Positions 1 through 8,316 are shown, counted from the first letter of the stretch. The stretch: DNA of 57,138 nt from Candidatus Thorarchaeota archaeon (GCA_020348985.1 CP070761.1:1651227-1708364); one strand, 5' to 3'. Numbers and translations are program-made. Notes: a model not told the origin generated them from the letters alone.

Positions 1-108
1 TTGGGGTGAGGTGTCGTCCACTGGGCGATGACGAATCTTGGGTTCGCAAGTAGGGAGAAGTCGTAACAAGGTATCCGTAGCGGAAGCTGCGGATGGATCA
101 CCTCCTTT
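1..108 (+). rRNA. rrs: 16S ribosomal RNA, 3' end (partial)
   Basis: The first ~108 bases are the end of a small-subunit rRNA: the helix 44/45 region with GTCGTAACAAGGTATCCGTA and the terminal GGATCACCTCC carrying the anti-Shine-Dalgarno core. The form (GTATCCGTAGCGGAAGCTGCGGATGGATCA) fits archaeal 16S. The 5' part lies outside the window. No tRNA-Ala or 23S follows; the next gene runs toward it from the opposite strand, so this 16S is not in a classical rRNA operon. The exact mature 3' end (about 106-108) is inferred from the conserved CCTCC. Confidence 0.96.
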
Positions 109-113
109 GATTG

Positions 114-208
114 CCCATCCTTAGGATGGGTAGAAGTGGAGGCTGGCGGTGGTAGAACTACGGGTAATTACCCCACTGGCATTGCTGAGCACCCTTTTCA
201 TTTTTACA
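114..208 (+). repeat. 16S trailer / dispersed repeat, copy 1
   Basis: Directly after the 16S gene is a structured element: a perfect hairpin CCCATCC-TTA-GGATGGG (114-130), a purine-rich linker, a perfect 12-base palindrome GGGTAATTACCC (162-173), then GAGCACCC and a T-rich tail (about 187-208). The same order recurs at 8317 and 14211, and partial copies lie at 1159, 9357, 12313 and 25750. Here it probably acts as the 16S trailer or terminator; what it does elsewhere is unknown. Confidence 0.8.
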
Positions 209-238
209 GTGTTTGATTTCTTGACGGATTGAATTTAT

Positions 239-1003
239 TCATCGTTTTCTCAATAGTACTATCAGTACAACAAGACTGATTGCAACACCACCTACAATCA
301 GGTACAATTCAATACCAAAATTTGGAATTCCATCATTTCCAGTGTTTGAGGGAGGAGTATCTCTTGTGATTATTCCCAAATCCGATGTCACATGGTCACT
401 AAAAATCAAGGACATATTTGTAAATGAGTTTGCTAAAACTCCATCTTGCTTGTGATAGAGCTTTTCTCCATAACCAACATAATTACTGGATACGTAGGAC
501 TGTTGATATCCCCAAAAAGATGAATTCTCAAACACTTCAAAATCGTATGAATTGTCAACTCCTTCATAGGATGCTTCCATCAGTGTCGTTAGCAAGCTCC
601 AATTTCCAAGAGGTACTGCGAAATACTCATTCATTATCGCAATCCAAAATTGGTAAGAAGCAAGACTCTCATTATCATGAGGTATTGATGTCCCATTTAA
701 CCAGGAACCTGATATCCATGGAAAAGGTAATGTTTCACCTTCATCATGTCCAGGAATTCGATGAAACAAATCCACCTCTTGAGGGATATCGGGTAAGTGA
801 TAGAATTTAACGACTGTGATCTCACTCATTGTTTCTGAATGAATCTCACTTGCATTAGTCAATATGTTGGCAATTTCGACATTATAGTTGATTTCATAAT
901 CCTCTGCTATTCCCCAATTGAGTATAGAAGCATCATCTGCGTTTACAAAAGGTGCCCCAATGAATAGAATAGAAATTACTGCTATTACCAAGTACCTTCT
1001 CAT
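239..1003 (-). CDS. secreted, C-terminally membrane-anchored protein of unknown function
   Basis: 254 residues. An N-terminal signal peptide (MRRYLVIAVISILFIGAPF, cleaved near VNADD) is followed by an acidic, aromatic-rich extracellular region of about 200 residues with several N-glycosylation-like NxS/T sites, then one C-terminal membrane helix (IELYLIVGGVAISLVVLIVLL) and a short RKR stop-transfer tail. This is the architecture of an archaeal surface protein held by a C-terminal anchor. I recognise no enzymatic domain. It stands alone, running convergently toward the 16S trailer. Confidence 0.75.
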   Translation of the reverse strand: MRRYLVIAVISILFIGAPFVNADDASILNWGIAEDYEINYNVEIANILTNASEIHSETMSEITVVKFYHLPDIPQEVDLFHRIPGHDEGETLPFPWISGSWLNGTSIPHDNESLASYQFWIAIMNEYFAVPLGNWSLLTTLMEASYEGVDNSYDFEVFENSSFWGYQQSYVSSNYVGYGEKLYHKQDGVLANSFTNMSLIFSDHVTSDLGIITRDTPPSNTGNDGIPNFGIELYLIVGGVAISLVVLIVLLRKR

Positions 1004-1600
1004 AACTCAGTACACCCTCTTATTCCATAAAATGGCTAGTGGCATATCAAATATCCTACGAAAATGTGTCTACTCTACACCTGAATCACAAGGCATCAAT
1101 GAGGATTGGAGTCGTACATGGCGTGCGGGGTCAGGCAAGAAGGGACTTGCCCTCCAAAGCATTGCTGAGCACCCTTTCATTTTGAATTGCTATTGCGTCT
1201 TGAAGCACAATAATTGGCTGGCACTCGGTCGCTCCGTTGGGTAATGACATTGGGAATCTGGAAAGAATACGACGACAGCCATGGCCATTCTTATGGGACA
1301 GAAGTATGGGTTTACAATAAGGGACTTTCAAAACCTATTGTTCCCTTATCTGGTGCAAGTTGAGGGATTGAAACTTGCTGTACTTCCATTTGATAAGGAT
1401 GCGTCCAAGCTATCATACTGTGCCTGAAGAAACCTGAACAGATGAGTTGTTGGGTCCGTTTCTTTTGGAGTGGGAGGAATGTTTGTGCAGAATGTTGTTC
1501 ATCGAACTGGATGACCATCGAATTATTCAAATATACCACTAAGTCCATATACTGTTTGTCATAGGTCCGATGAATGTAGAAAAGGAGGAAGTGATGCAAG
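1004..1600. other. intergenic stretch with a repeat fragment, no convincing gene
   Basis: About 600 bases without a supported gene. Open frames here on either strand are short, lack a plausible start signal and resemble no family I know. The stretch holds a partial copy of the 16S-trailer repeat (1159-1183). Its end carries the GGAGG ribosome binding site of the following gene (1584-1588). Confidence 0.5.
1159..1183 (+). repeat. 16S-trailer repeat, 3' fragment (copy 2)
   Basis: GCATTGCTGAGCACCC followed by TTTCATTTT matches the 3' end of the element after 16S (from 179) with one T fewer. The two upstream hairpins are not recognisable here, so only the tail remains. Confidence 0.7.
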
Positions 1601-2212
1601 ATGAAGACACATACAACAGATGACTTTACTTATTCCGTCACCGAAATCAAGCCCTGCCTAGCTGATGAAAAGCGAATCCGAGTAATCGCTAGTTTCGAGG
1701 CTGATCTTACTCCAATTCTGGAGATTCTGTTCCTCCATCTACGAAATGCCAACTACTCCCGAAGTCTTGCCTGTGTCACATCAAAGCGTGCTGGGTGCTC
1801 AACGACAGTCTTCGGGAGTGGAAAGATAGCCATGACCTTCCTCAAAGATGAACAGGAAGCACTGGATCAACTATCAGCCCTCGCAAGGACTTTCACGAAA
1901 GCCTTTGACTATCTAGAGGCAAATGGAAGTCCCGACCCAAATGTCGTGCATGCTAAGGAGAACATCAACGCACTCGAGATTCACAAACTTCTTCCTCGAA
2001 CCGACTGTGGTGATTGCGGAGAATCGGGTTGCTTTGCATTTGCCATTGTACTCATGAATGGGGACAGGGATATTGCTAATTGTGAGCCCCTCGAGCGGAT
2101 CGAGTATTCAGACAAGCGGAACGCTCTAGTCAGGGTCATTCAGCCAATTGATCTGGATGCAACAAAAGATGGTTGCTCTGACCTTGCAGAATTTCTAGGA
2201 CTGAAGATTTGA
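1601..2212 (+). CDS. Fe-S cluster (PF04060-type) protein
   Basis: 203 residues. Residues ~125-165 carry Cys136, Cys139, Cys144 and Cys161 in a C-x2-C-x4-C-x16-C pattern with the surrounding LPRTDCGDCGESGC, the signature of the single [4Fe-4S] 'FeS' domain known from acetyl-CoA decarbonylase/synthase gamma and RnfB-like proteins. The ~110-residue N-terminal domain, also containing Cys19, Cys58 and Cys66, is not one I recognise. The ATG at 1601 has GGAGG 12 bases upstream. It lies before the arsenite exporter gene with a 139-base gap that contains its own operator, so it is probably a separate transcription unit. Likely a cytoplasmic electron-transfer or metal-binding protein; partner unknown. 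Confidence 0.75.
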   Translation: MKTHTTDDFTYSVTEIKPCLADEKRIRVIASFEADLTPILEILFLHLRNANYSRSLACVTSKRAGCSTTVFGSGKIAMTFLKDEQEALDQLSALARTFTKAFDYLEANGSPDPNVVHAKENINALEIHKLLPRTDCGDCGESGCFAFAIVLMNGDRDIANCEPLERIEYSDKRNALVRVIQPIDLDATKDGCSDLAEFLGLKI

Positions 2213-2294
2213 GGATGACTCGCCAACAATGGCGAAGCCAAGCAGTTTCAGTTCAGCCGAAGCCCACCACTATGAACCCCTCAAAACAGTTAAA

Positions 2295-2318
2295 TATCGA
2301 GATTATTCGATAAATCGA
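2295..2318 (+). promoter_or_regulatory. putative ArsR operator, site A (before acr3)
   Basis: TATCGA-GATTAT-TCGATA is a perfect 6+6+6 dyad, followed by AATCGA as a third half-site, 34 bases before the acr3 start. Related sites stand at 4228, 5459 and 9550. The inverted-repeat size suits a dimeric ArsR/SmtB protein; the assignment is inference. Confidence 0.65.
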
Positions 2319-2351
2319 AAAACCAAGAGACGCGTTATGAGATGAAACATA

Positions 2352-3461
2352 TTGGGTGAATCTGAAACCGGTACCAAATCTGTGGTGGGCAGTCCAATAA
2401 CGGGCCTTTCTACACTCGACAAATTCCTGCCGCTTTGGATCATCTTGGCTATGGCCCTGGGTGTCTTGCTCGGCTATCTGGTACCCGGACTTGCCGCAGC
2501 ACTGGACTACTGGAGCATTGGGACCGTATCCATTCCCATTGCAATTGGTCTCTTGTGGATGATGTATCCTGTTTTGGCAAAGGTCAAGTATGAAGAACTG
2601 GGAAAGCTGAAAGGAGAGAAGAAGATGTTTGGGGTCTCCTTGACCCTGAACTGGTTGGTTGGCCCATTCCTGATGTTTGCCCTAGCCTGGATATTCCTAG
2701 CTGATCTCCCGGACTACCGAACTGGCATAATATTGGTAGGCCTTGCTCGGTGTATAGCGATGGTTCTAATCTGGAACATGATGGCAGGAGGATGTAGTGA
2801 GTCGTGCGCAGTTCTCGTTGCACTGAACTCAGTCTTCCAGATATTCATGTACAGCCCTGAAGCGTGGTTCTTTGTCACATATCTCTCTTCTATTGTATCG
2901 CCCGGAGCTGGCTCCGTTGTAGAGGTCTCGATTCTTGAGATTGCTTGGAGTGTCATCATCTTCCTTGGGATTCCACTAGCAGCAGGAATCGTCACAAGGT
3001 TCAGCCTGATGAAACGTAGGTCAAAAGAGTGGTACGACAAAGAGTTTGCACCAAAGCTGGGACCTTACGCTTTGATTGGGCTTCTATTCACGATAGTGGT
3101 CATGTTCTCTCTGAAGGGGGACACGATTGTTGCCCTTCCATTGGACGTACTCAGAATCGCTCTTCCACTTCTTTCATACTTTGTCATCATGTTCCTAGTA
3201 TCGTTTGGAGTCTCATACGCGATGAAGTTTACGTACGACAAGAATGCGACCATATCATTCACTGCAGCAAGCAACAATTTCGAACTGGCCATAGCTGTTG
3301 CAATTGGAGTGTTCGGTATTGGCTCGGGACAGGCACTTGCGGCTGTTGTTGGTCCTCTCATTGAGGTACCAGTCTTGGTCGGGTTAGTTTACGTTTCCAT
3401 GTGGCTGGGCCGACGATTCTACGGATGGACGCAAGAGGACTCAATCCCTGCTGAAACATAA
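2352..3461 (+). CDS. acr3: ACR3-family arsenite efflux permease
   Basis: 369 residues with about ten hydrophobic segments, a normal ACR3 length. Family hallmarks are GLARCIAMVLIWN with the conserved membrane Cys134 needed for As(III) transport in ACR3 proteins, LVALNSVFQIFMYSP, and FTAASNNFELAIAVAIGVFG near the C-terminus. It exports arsenite (or antimonite) across the cytoplasmic membrane using the ion gradient. The start is a TTG at 2352. The perfect dyad at 2295 and the nearby ArsR gene indicate arsenic-controlled expression. It is followed at once by a decayed DGC gene and an intact thioredoxin-like gene, probably as one transcript. Confidence 0.92.
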   Translation: MGESETGTKSVVGSPITGLSTLDKFLPLWIILAMALGVLLGYLVPGLAAALDYWSIGTVSIPIAIGLLWMMYPVLAKVKYEELGKLKGEKKMFGVSLTLNWLVGPFLMFALAWIFLADLPDYRTGIILVGLARCIAMVLIWNMMAGGCSESCAVLVALNSVFQIFMYSPEAWFFVTYLSSIVSPGAGSVVEVSILEIAWSVIIFLGIPLAAGIVTRFSLMKRRSKEWYDKEFAPKLGPYALIGLLFTIVVMFSLKGDTIVALPLDVLRIALPLLSYFVIMFLVSFGVSYAMKFTYDKNATISFTAASNNFELAIAVAIGVFGIGSGQALAAVVGPLIEVPVLVGLVYVSMWLGRRFYGWTQEDSIPAET

Positions 3462-3465
3462 GATA

Positions 3466-3845
3466 TTGCTCAACTGCTCTCGTGAGGTATGTTCTGGAGG
3501 CAATGTCTCTCGTGCTGCAACGCTTGAGGTCCTCCACCGTCTGAGACCAACTGCATCAGTGACCATTTGTCTTCCCCTTTTCCTAGCTGGAGATGAAGCA
3601 GAGAGGGAGTTTGCAAGGAATTCCTTCAAACCACAATTGATGGATGCGACAAGCTCTGTGCCGCTAAGGGCACGAAGAAGTATAGCAGTAAACCAGCCAT
3701 GGAGATGAATCAAGAGGAATATCTGGGCGAATCTTGCATAGATGTTGACGAAAGATGGAGAATAGAATGATGTAGTGAGCTAGTTGACAAAATCGCTCAA
3801 GACATTGCATCGTATATCGATCGTTTAAGAGATGAATTTAGGTGA
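3466..3845 (+). pseudogene. decayed DGC-domain (putative zinc-binding) protein gene
   Basis: The DNA is a clear homologue of the intact DGC gene at 11494. The shared parts include CSGG-N-SRAATLEVLH, RPT..VTICLPLFLAGDE and EREFAR. The original start region is replaced by a possible TTG five bases after the acr3 stop. Compared with the intact copy, one base is missing near 3628 (GCAAGGAATTCC against GCGAGAAGCTTCC), which destroys the DGC motif frame. A CGA codon has also become TGA near 3769. The last codons still align up to the TGA at 3843-3845. Confidence 0.85.
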
Positions 3846-3849
3846 TAAC

Positions 3850-4128
3850 ATGTCTGACAAGGTTCTGGTGATGGTATTCGTGGCTATGGGGGTATGCGGC
3901 TGTAGCCAGTCTGGATTCCTAGGGCGCATCTATGAAGCCATCAGGAAATATAGAAATATTGCTGATTATAGGGAATACCAAGCCGACAGTGACATAGCAA
4001 AGAAATACGGAATTGGTTACTGTGGTGTAGTGGTTAGCAGCAAATCAGTGGGAAGCAATCCCACCACAGCTAAGATTGAAGAAGCCATTCTCAAGGAGAT
4101 TAATCAACAAGGCACAGAAGCAATATGA
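3850..4128 (+). CDS. small thioredoxin-like protein (copy 1)
   Basis: 92 residues from ATG 3850; an in-frame ATG at 3832 would add six residues. The pattern is a hydrophobic first strand (VLVMVFVAMGVCGCSQSGFLG) with a C-x-C motif where thioredoxins have C-x2-C, then a helix (IYEAIRKY), a second strand with ADYREYQADSDIAKKYGI, and VGSNPTTAKIEEAIL at the end. This fits a glutaredoxin/thioredoxin fold redox protein, by inference. It is about 75% identical to the gene at 11889. Both copies follow a DGC gene, which indicates a duplicated two-gene module. Likely redox partner of the DGC proteins or of the arsenic system. Confidence 0.75.
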   Translation: MSDKVLVMVFVAMGVCGCSQSGFLGRIYEAIRKYRNIADYREYQADSDIAKKYGIGYCGVVVSSKSVGSNPTTAKIEEAILKEINQQGTEAI

Positions 4129-4227
4129 AGGATGAGCAGCATCCGCATCTTTTCTCACCTGACCTTGGACATAGCTTATACCTAAGTGCAAGTCTACAGA
4201 TGAATGAGGCGCAAGGAAAGATTGATT

Positions 4228-4251
4228 TATCGAGATATACAGTGAAGCACA
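4228..4251 (+). promoter_or_regulatory. putative ArsR operator, site B (before arsR)
   Basis: ATTGATTTATCGAGATATAC at 4221-4240 matches site C (5452-5470) almost base for base through TATCGAGAT. The right half-site is degenerate (CAGTGA). It lies 76 bases before the ArsR start, consistent with autoregulation, and overlaps a TTTAT stretch that could be the TATA element. Confidence 0.5.
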
Positions 4252-4326
4252 GCAATCCACTGAAGACAGTGAAGTGGTTTGAATGTTTCAGAGAACAGAT
4301 CTCACGATGTCAAGTTCTGACGAAGC

Positions 4327-4653
4327 ATGCTTGATTTGCAAAATTGGGGTGTCGTTTTGAAAAGAGACAAACAAGCTGAATGGAGAGTCCACTTCCACAA
4401 GGCCCTAAGTAATCCTGAAAGACTGAGAATAGTGGATTTCCTTGCAGACGGCGAGCAATGTCAATGCGATGTGTTTCCGCAAATTGGACTGTCTCAGTCT
4501 ACAGTCTCTTCATACCTCACTCAACTTGTGAGAGCCGGTATCCTGAATGTAAGGCGCGATGGCACCAGGAAGCTCTATAGTCTCAGTGACCCACGCATAC
4601 GCAGAATGATACAAGACATACGTGGTCTTGCTGCCGAAATGACAGCTACATGA
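4327..4653 (+). CDS. arsR: ArsR/SmtB-family metalloregulator
   Basis: 108 residues, a normal ArsR length. The winged helix-turn-helix covers ~21-100: FHKALSNPERLRIVDFLADGEQCQCDVFPQIGLSQSTVSSYLTQLVRAGILNVRRDGTRKLY in two joined pieces of the fold, with the recognition helix SQSTVSSYLTQL. The CQCDV motif at the start of the metal-binding helix matches the C-x-C-D of As(III)/Sb(III)-sensing ArsR (alpha-3 site). Such dimeric repressors leave DNA on binding metal(loid). It sits between the acr3 operon and the DUF5714/lipoate ligase operon, and TATCGA-type sites precede it and three neighbouring units. Regulator of this local regulon by inference. Confidence 0.92.
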   Translation: MLDLQNWGVVLKRDKQAEWRVHFHKALSNPERLRIVDFLADGEQCQCDVFPQIGLSQSTVSSYLTQLVRAGILNVRRDGTRKLYSLSDPRIRRMIQDIRGLAAEMTAT

Positions 4654-4723
4654 GGATTACTCCTCAGTGCGCTCAGTGGTTTTGCGAATGCAATGTGAGA
4701 CACAATTCAATCTTTTATTGTGA

Positions 4724-5347
4724 GTGTTAACCTTGATCATCAAAGACCTGGATCAGACTGGTATCACAACTGAGTTAGAACACGATGCGAATGGTAAGTT
4801 GAGGATTAGAAGTGTCATAAAACTTCAGCAAGGATCTTGTATTGGGATTGAGTCACTATGGAAACCAGATTACAGGAATTCGAATCCTGAGATGCTTGAG
4901 TCCAACATCCAAATTGGTGGCTTGGCCCTACCTTTAGCAAAGGCGCCAGCACTTTTGGCGCATAGAAATCTGATACAAGATGTAAAAGAGTGTCCCCATG
5001 AGGTCCAGACTTTGCCACATGGAGCAGAACACCCAAAAACCAGCTTGAACACAGTTCATTTGGCGACGCGTCATGACGGTGCTGAGGTTTTCCTAGACCC
5101 TTTATCTGCTGCTTTCTGGGCGCGTGACTGCAGGAGGGTGAAAGAAGTCAGTGTGGAATCAGCCGCTTTCGCTCTCAAGACAGACAGGAACAGTGTAGTT
5201 GAGAGCGCCACATGCGCCTCAGAAGAAACTTGGGAAATAATCAATGTAGTTCTTTCCATTTTGTCATTGGCTAAAGAACTTGATTCGCACGTTAGTCAAA
5301 TGGGCATATCCCTCAAGGATTTACGCACCAAGAGGCCAGAAACCTAG
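4724..5347 (+). CDS. hypothetical protein downstream of arsR
   Basis: 207 residues from a GTG at 4724, 70 bases after arsR and in the same direction, so probably cotranscribed. There is no signal peptide or membrane helix. I do not recognise a family. Visible features are a basic/polar N-terminal half, a Pro/His-rich centre (LPHGAEHPK), scattered Cys residues (~39, ~88, ~135, ~164) without an obvious cluster motif, and an amphipathic C-terminal helix (TWEIINVVLSILSLAKELD). The opposite strand also has open frames here, so coding status is probable rather than certain. Confidence 0.5.
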   Translation: MLTLIIKDLDQTGITTELEHDANGKLRIRSVIKLQQGSCIGIESLWKPDYRNSNPEMLESNIQIGGLALPLAKAPALLAHRNLIQDVKECPHEVQTLPHGAEHPKTSLNTVHLATRHDGAEVFLDPLSAAFWARDCRRVKEVSVESAAFALKTDRNSVVESATCASEETWEIINVVLSILSLAKELDSHVSQMGISLKDLRTKRPET

Positions 5348-5458
5348 TCTGGTGGTGCGATTTGCGTCGAATCCCATCAGCCACACTCTGTCAAGGCCAT
5401 ATCTTTGAGTAACCATAACCTAGCGAATATCACCTCACGACTCTCCGAAAAATTGATT

Positions 5459-5482
5459 TATCGAGATTATACGGTAAATGAG
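5459..5482 (+). promoter_or_regulatory. putative ArsR operator, site C (before the DUF5714/lipoate ligase operon)
   Basis: TATCGA-GATTAT-ACGGTA: the left half-site and spacer are identical to site A and the right half has two changes. It is preceded by AATTGATT exactly as at site B. It lies about 150 bases before the first gene of the operon (5609). Confidence 0.55.
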
Positions 5483-5608
5483 TGTGATGCATACCAGGAA
5501 TCTGAATCTTAGCACTCTGTGAAGGCAGTTGTTCTCTACACCATTGTCTTACAGAATGGTATCCATTATCACCGAGACCAGTGAGGCGCTTTGTGGAGGA
5601 AGGAATCA

Positions 5609-6331
5609 ATGAATGAAATTGGATTTCCTTGTGTGGTGTGTGGGAAGAGACTTCTTGAGACTCGAGGCGATGTCATCTCCTGCAGCTACTGCGGGCACGA
5701 CGAGAAGAGCGATTTCGTATGCAAAGACCGTCATTTTGTCTGTGAGACCTGTCGAACGTGCACTCCTACAGAGATAATCCTGAAAACATCCGTGGCTACA
5801 CCTACGGATGACTCTCTGTTTTTGGCGAATCTCCTTATGCATCATCCGGCAATACCAATGTCCGGCCCAGAACACCACCTTCTAGTCCCTGCGATTTTGC
5901 TGACAGCCACACATAATGCTGGGCATAGAATGGCTCTTGAATCACGGTTACGCCAAGCATTGAAACGTGCTAATAGATTCGGATTAGGGAGCTGTGCGAA
6001 TCTGGGTGCCTGCGGCGCGGCAATGGGCGTACCGATAGCAATCAGTCTGTTAATTGGCGCCGAATACACAAAACCAGAAGAGCGTAAGACCGTGCTTCGC
6101 GCTTCTGCCGTTGCCATGACCGCGGTTGCCAATCTGCCTGCACTCAGATGCTGCAAAGCATCAGTCTATTCATCTCTGAGTGTAGGAACTGATTTCATCA
6201 GGCGGGAGTTGGAATTAGGAGTCCCGCCGGTCCCTCATCCGACTTGTCATTTCGAGGGCAACAGCCTCGAATGTGTACGACAGGAGTGCCCATACTTCGA
6301 ACAGAGCAAATTGGACGGCGATTTGACGTGA
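5609..6331 (+). CDS. DUF5714 domain protein with N-terminal zinc-ribbon-like region
   Basis: 240 residues from ATG 5609, chosen over the TTG at 5591 because GGAGGAAGG (5595-5603) is a good ribosome binding site for it. The first ~50 residues carry Cys pairs (CVVCGK, CSYCG, CETCRTC), probably binding zinc or an Fe-S cluster. The remainder has GPEHHLLVPAILLTATHNAG, LGSCANLGACGAAMGVPIAISLL and CRQEC-like Cys at the end (CHFEGNSLECVRQECPY), which I associate with DUF5714. The biochemical role is unknown. It overlaps the next gene by four bases (GTGA), so it is co-translated with the two lipoate ligase homologues. Confidence 0.8.
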   Translation: MNEIGFPCVVCGKRLLETRGDVISCSYCGHDEKSDFVCKDRHFVCETCRTCTPTEIILKTSVATPTDDSLFLANLLMHHPAIPMSGPEHHLLVPAILLTATHNAGHRMALESRLRQALKRANRFGLGSCANLGACGAAMGVPIAISLLIGAEYTKPEERKTVLRASAVAMTAVANLPALRCCKASVYSSLSVGTDFIRRELELGVPPVPHPTCHFEGNSLECVRQECPYFEQSKLDGDLT

Positions 6332-7410
6332 AACAGGCGTCAGTAGTCCGATTCTATACTGGCCCAAATCCGGGCGGGATCTGGGACGCCGCTCTGGATG
6401 AAGCGATTCTTCGTGTTACGTGTGAGGACCACGGGCCTCTCACGGTTCGAGTTTGGTTGAATAAGAGTCCTGTTTTGGTTCTTCCAAGAAGCCCAATGCA
6501 AAAAGAAGGAGCTTTTATCCAAGAATGCAGCACAAGAGGAATTCATGTCACCCGCGGACTCAGTGGTAGAAGATGTCTCCTACATGGTCCTAGTGTCCTG
6601 AGCTTTTCCCTTGTTGACGAATCGAATGCTTTAGCATCTGGAGATCTAGAAAGAGAGATTTGCCAATTGCTCTCTCCTGTAATACGGGGAATCCAGTCGG
6701 AGATTCCAACAAGTGAGATTGCGTTTGACCAAGGCCATGTTATCGTAGGAGAATCGATTGTAGGTGCATTCAACACATCCTACTACTTCGACTATCTTAT
6801 GCTTCAAGGTGTTGTTCATGTTCATAGCAATCAACACTTCACGACCCTCAAGATTACGAAAGAGGGAACACGTCTTACGTGTCTTGATCAAATCCAGTCT
6901 CATGTTTCAAGCCAACATATCATGGATGCAATTAAGAAGTCAATTGCACAGAATCATGGATTGCAGATGACCAACATGCCTGCCAGTGTCAGAGTAACTG
7001 AACTCATGACTGAACTTCATCAGTGGAAATACACGAATAATGACTGGGTGTACCATCAATTAGAACCACTTGCATTGGGTCGAATTCTATTGGAATCTTA
7101 TCTTGCTTATCCACCTACTAATCGCTGCCGCGAAATAATAGCCATAGTTGATGAAATATCGAAGAAATATGCGGACAAAGTGGAATGTCGAAAATGGTTA
7201 CGAGGTCGGGGTTTGATGTCGTGGCTCAAGGGTGTGCCGCCGGGCCTTCGTCCAAGCGGGGGAGTTGTCCAAGCTTCCAAGAAGAATATCGTGCCAGCTG
7301 TAGTAGTGCAGGGGAATATCACACATGAGAGGAAAGTGCCGGTTTATGATGACCTCTGTGAAATCGTCGAGACGGCCTACAACGTGACATTTGGTGGGAC
7401 ATCTGAGTAA
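6328..7410 (+). CDS. lipoate-protein ligase paralogue with degenerate active site
   Basis: 360 residues from GTG 6328, which overlaps the upstream stop as GTGA; an upstream ATG at 6244 would overlap that gene by 88 bases. It aligns with the biotin/lipoate ligase fold: WDAALDEAILRVT and RVWLNKSPVLVLPRS match the N-terminal part of the next gene. The lipoyl-AMP loop RRCSGGGTVY is replaced by TRGLSGRRCLLHG, and the catalytic Lys of the K-x-S-G motif is replaced (GESIVGAF). The C-terminal ~120 residues include KYTNNDW, like the accessory C-terminal lipoate ligase domain. It is probably not a ligase on its own. A regulatory or accessory subunit of the neighbouring enzyme, or an altered transferase, is likelier. 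Confidence 0.8.
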   Translation: MKQASVVRFYTGPNPGGIWDAALDEAILRVTCEDHGPLTVRVWLNKSPVLVLPRSPMQKEGAFIQECSTRGIHVTRGLSGRRCLLHGPSVLSFSLVDESNALASGDLEREICQLLSPVIRGIQSEIPTSEIAFDQGHVIVGESIVGAFNTSYYFDYLMLQGVVHVHSNQHFTTLKITKEGTRLTCLDQIQSHVSSQHIMDAIKKSIAQNHGLQMTNMPASVRVTELMTELHQWKYTNNDWVYHQLEPLALGRILLESYLAYPPTNRCREIIAIVDEISKKYADKVECRKWLRGRGLMSWLKGVPPGLRPSGGVVQASKKNIVPAVVVQGNITHERKVPVYDDLCEIVETAYNVTFGGTSE

Positions 7411-8237
7411 TGGATACGACGTGGCGTGTTGTAATCTCAGAAGAAACTGACCCAACGTGGAATCTTGCAGTTGATGAAGCTATTCTTAGAAGTGTTATAG
7501 ACGACAACTCGCCAAACACTGTACGTATCTGGCGAAGCAGCGAGTCGGTCATAATAGGTCGCAGTCAAGATACAAGAGCGGAAGTAGACATTAGATTGTG
7601 TAATGAACTCAGCATACCAATTCTTCGACGTTGCAGTGGTGGAGGAACGGTATACATGGACCTTGGTAACTACAACTACTCTGTCATCGCAAATAGTAGC
7701 GTTTTCACTCAAGTGAAGGCAGTCCACCACATTGCACGTTTCATGTGTATGGCAGTAGTTAACCTGTTGTCGCGGCTGGATTGTGATTCAAGATTTGTTC
7801 CCCCTTCCAGCGTCTTCATTGAAGATTCGAAGGTTTCTGGATCTGCTCAGTACTTTCTCTACGAAGGCATTCTCCATCATGGCACGCTGCTGGTCAATGC
7901 AGACCTAGAACTGATGCAAGAGGTCCTGGCTCCAAATCCCACGCTTGCCAAAAGACTACGGTCTGTCCCAAGCGTATCAACCCCTGTCGTAAACCTGTCA
8001 TCGCTTTTCGGAAAGCAGTATCAATTCGAAGAGATAGCAAATCTACTGGTTGATGCAATCATGGGCACTTTGGGAGCACACAATTGGGATTTGGGACCGA
8101 CCAGCACGAGTGAGAACGAACTTACACAGCTGCTCTATGATACCAAATACTCGGACCCCTGCTGGCTTTTGGGAGTACAACGGCAAAAGCAGATTACTAT
8201 TGATTCGACAGCCCTCCCTACTAATAGAATCCAATGA
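7410..8237 (+). CDS. lplA: lipoate-protein ligase A
   Basis: 275 residues. ATG 7410 shares one base with the preceding stop (TAATG). All key motifs are present: NLAVDEAIL, RIWRSSESVIIGRSQD, the Gly-rich loop RRCSGGGTVYMDLGNYNYS (73-91), the catalytic Lys141 in DSKVSGSAQ, and LHHGTLLVNADL (155-166). A short C-terminal KYSDPCWLLG resembles the accessory domain. It would adenylate lipoate (or octanoate) and attach it to a lysine; the only lipoyl-domain substrate visible in the window is the fusion protein at 10271 (Lys204). Its operon partner is the degenerate paralogue upstream, a pairing like the two-part LplA/LplB or sLpl systems. Confidence 0.92.
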   Translation: MDTTWRVVISEETDPTWNLAVDEAILRSVIDDNSPNTVRIWRSSESVIIGRSQDTRAEVDIRLCNELSIPILRRCSGGGTVYMDLGNYNYSVIANSSVFTQVKAVHHIARFMCMAVVNLLSRLDCDSRFVPPSSVFIEDSKVSGSAQYFLYEGILHHGTLLVNADLELMQEVLAPNPTLAKRLRSVPSVSTPVVNLSSLFGKQYQFEEIANLLVDAIMGTLGAHNWDLGPTSTSENELTQLLYDTKYSDPCWLLGVQRQKQITIDSTALPTNRIQ

Positions 8238-8316
8238 GAATCTCAACTCATCTATCATCATATTCCGAGTTCATTCCGTGGGGCGGTTGTTGAGAGCGGC
8301 AATGGAGCGAAGTGTC

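Noticed and set aside
114..208. A tRNA gene after 16S
   Set aside because: No cloverleaf, no GGTTCRAATCC T-arm and no CCA-adjacent acceptor stem can be formed; the element has two simple hairpins instead.
424..810. A 128-codon plus-strand frame inside the membrane-anchored surface protein gene
   Set aside because: Antisense of a gene with clear signal peptide and membrane anchor; no start signal.
1131..1599. Two minus-strand frames of 66 and 95 codons
   Set aside because: No recognisable domain, no ribosome binding site; the first runs through the trailer repeat fragment.
4125..4334. A 69-codon frame overlapping the thioredoxin-like stop (ATGA) and reaching into arsR
   Set aside because: It runs through operator site B and the presumed arsR promoter and shows no protein family character.
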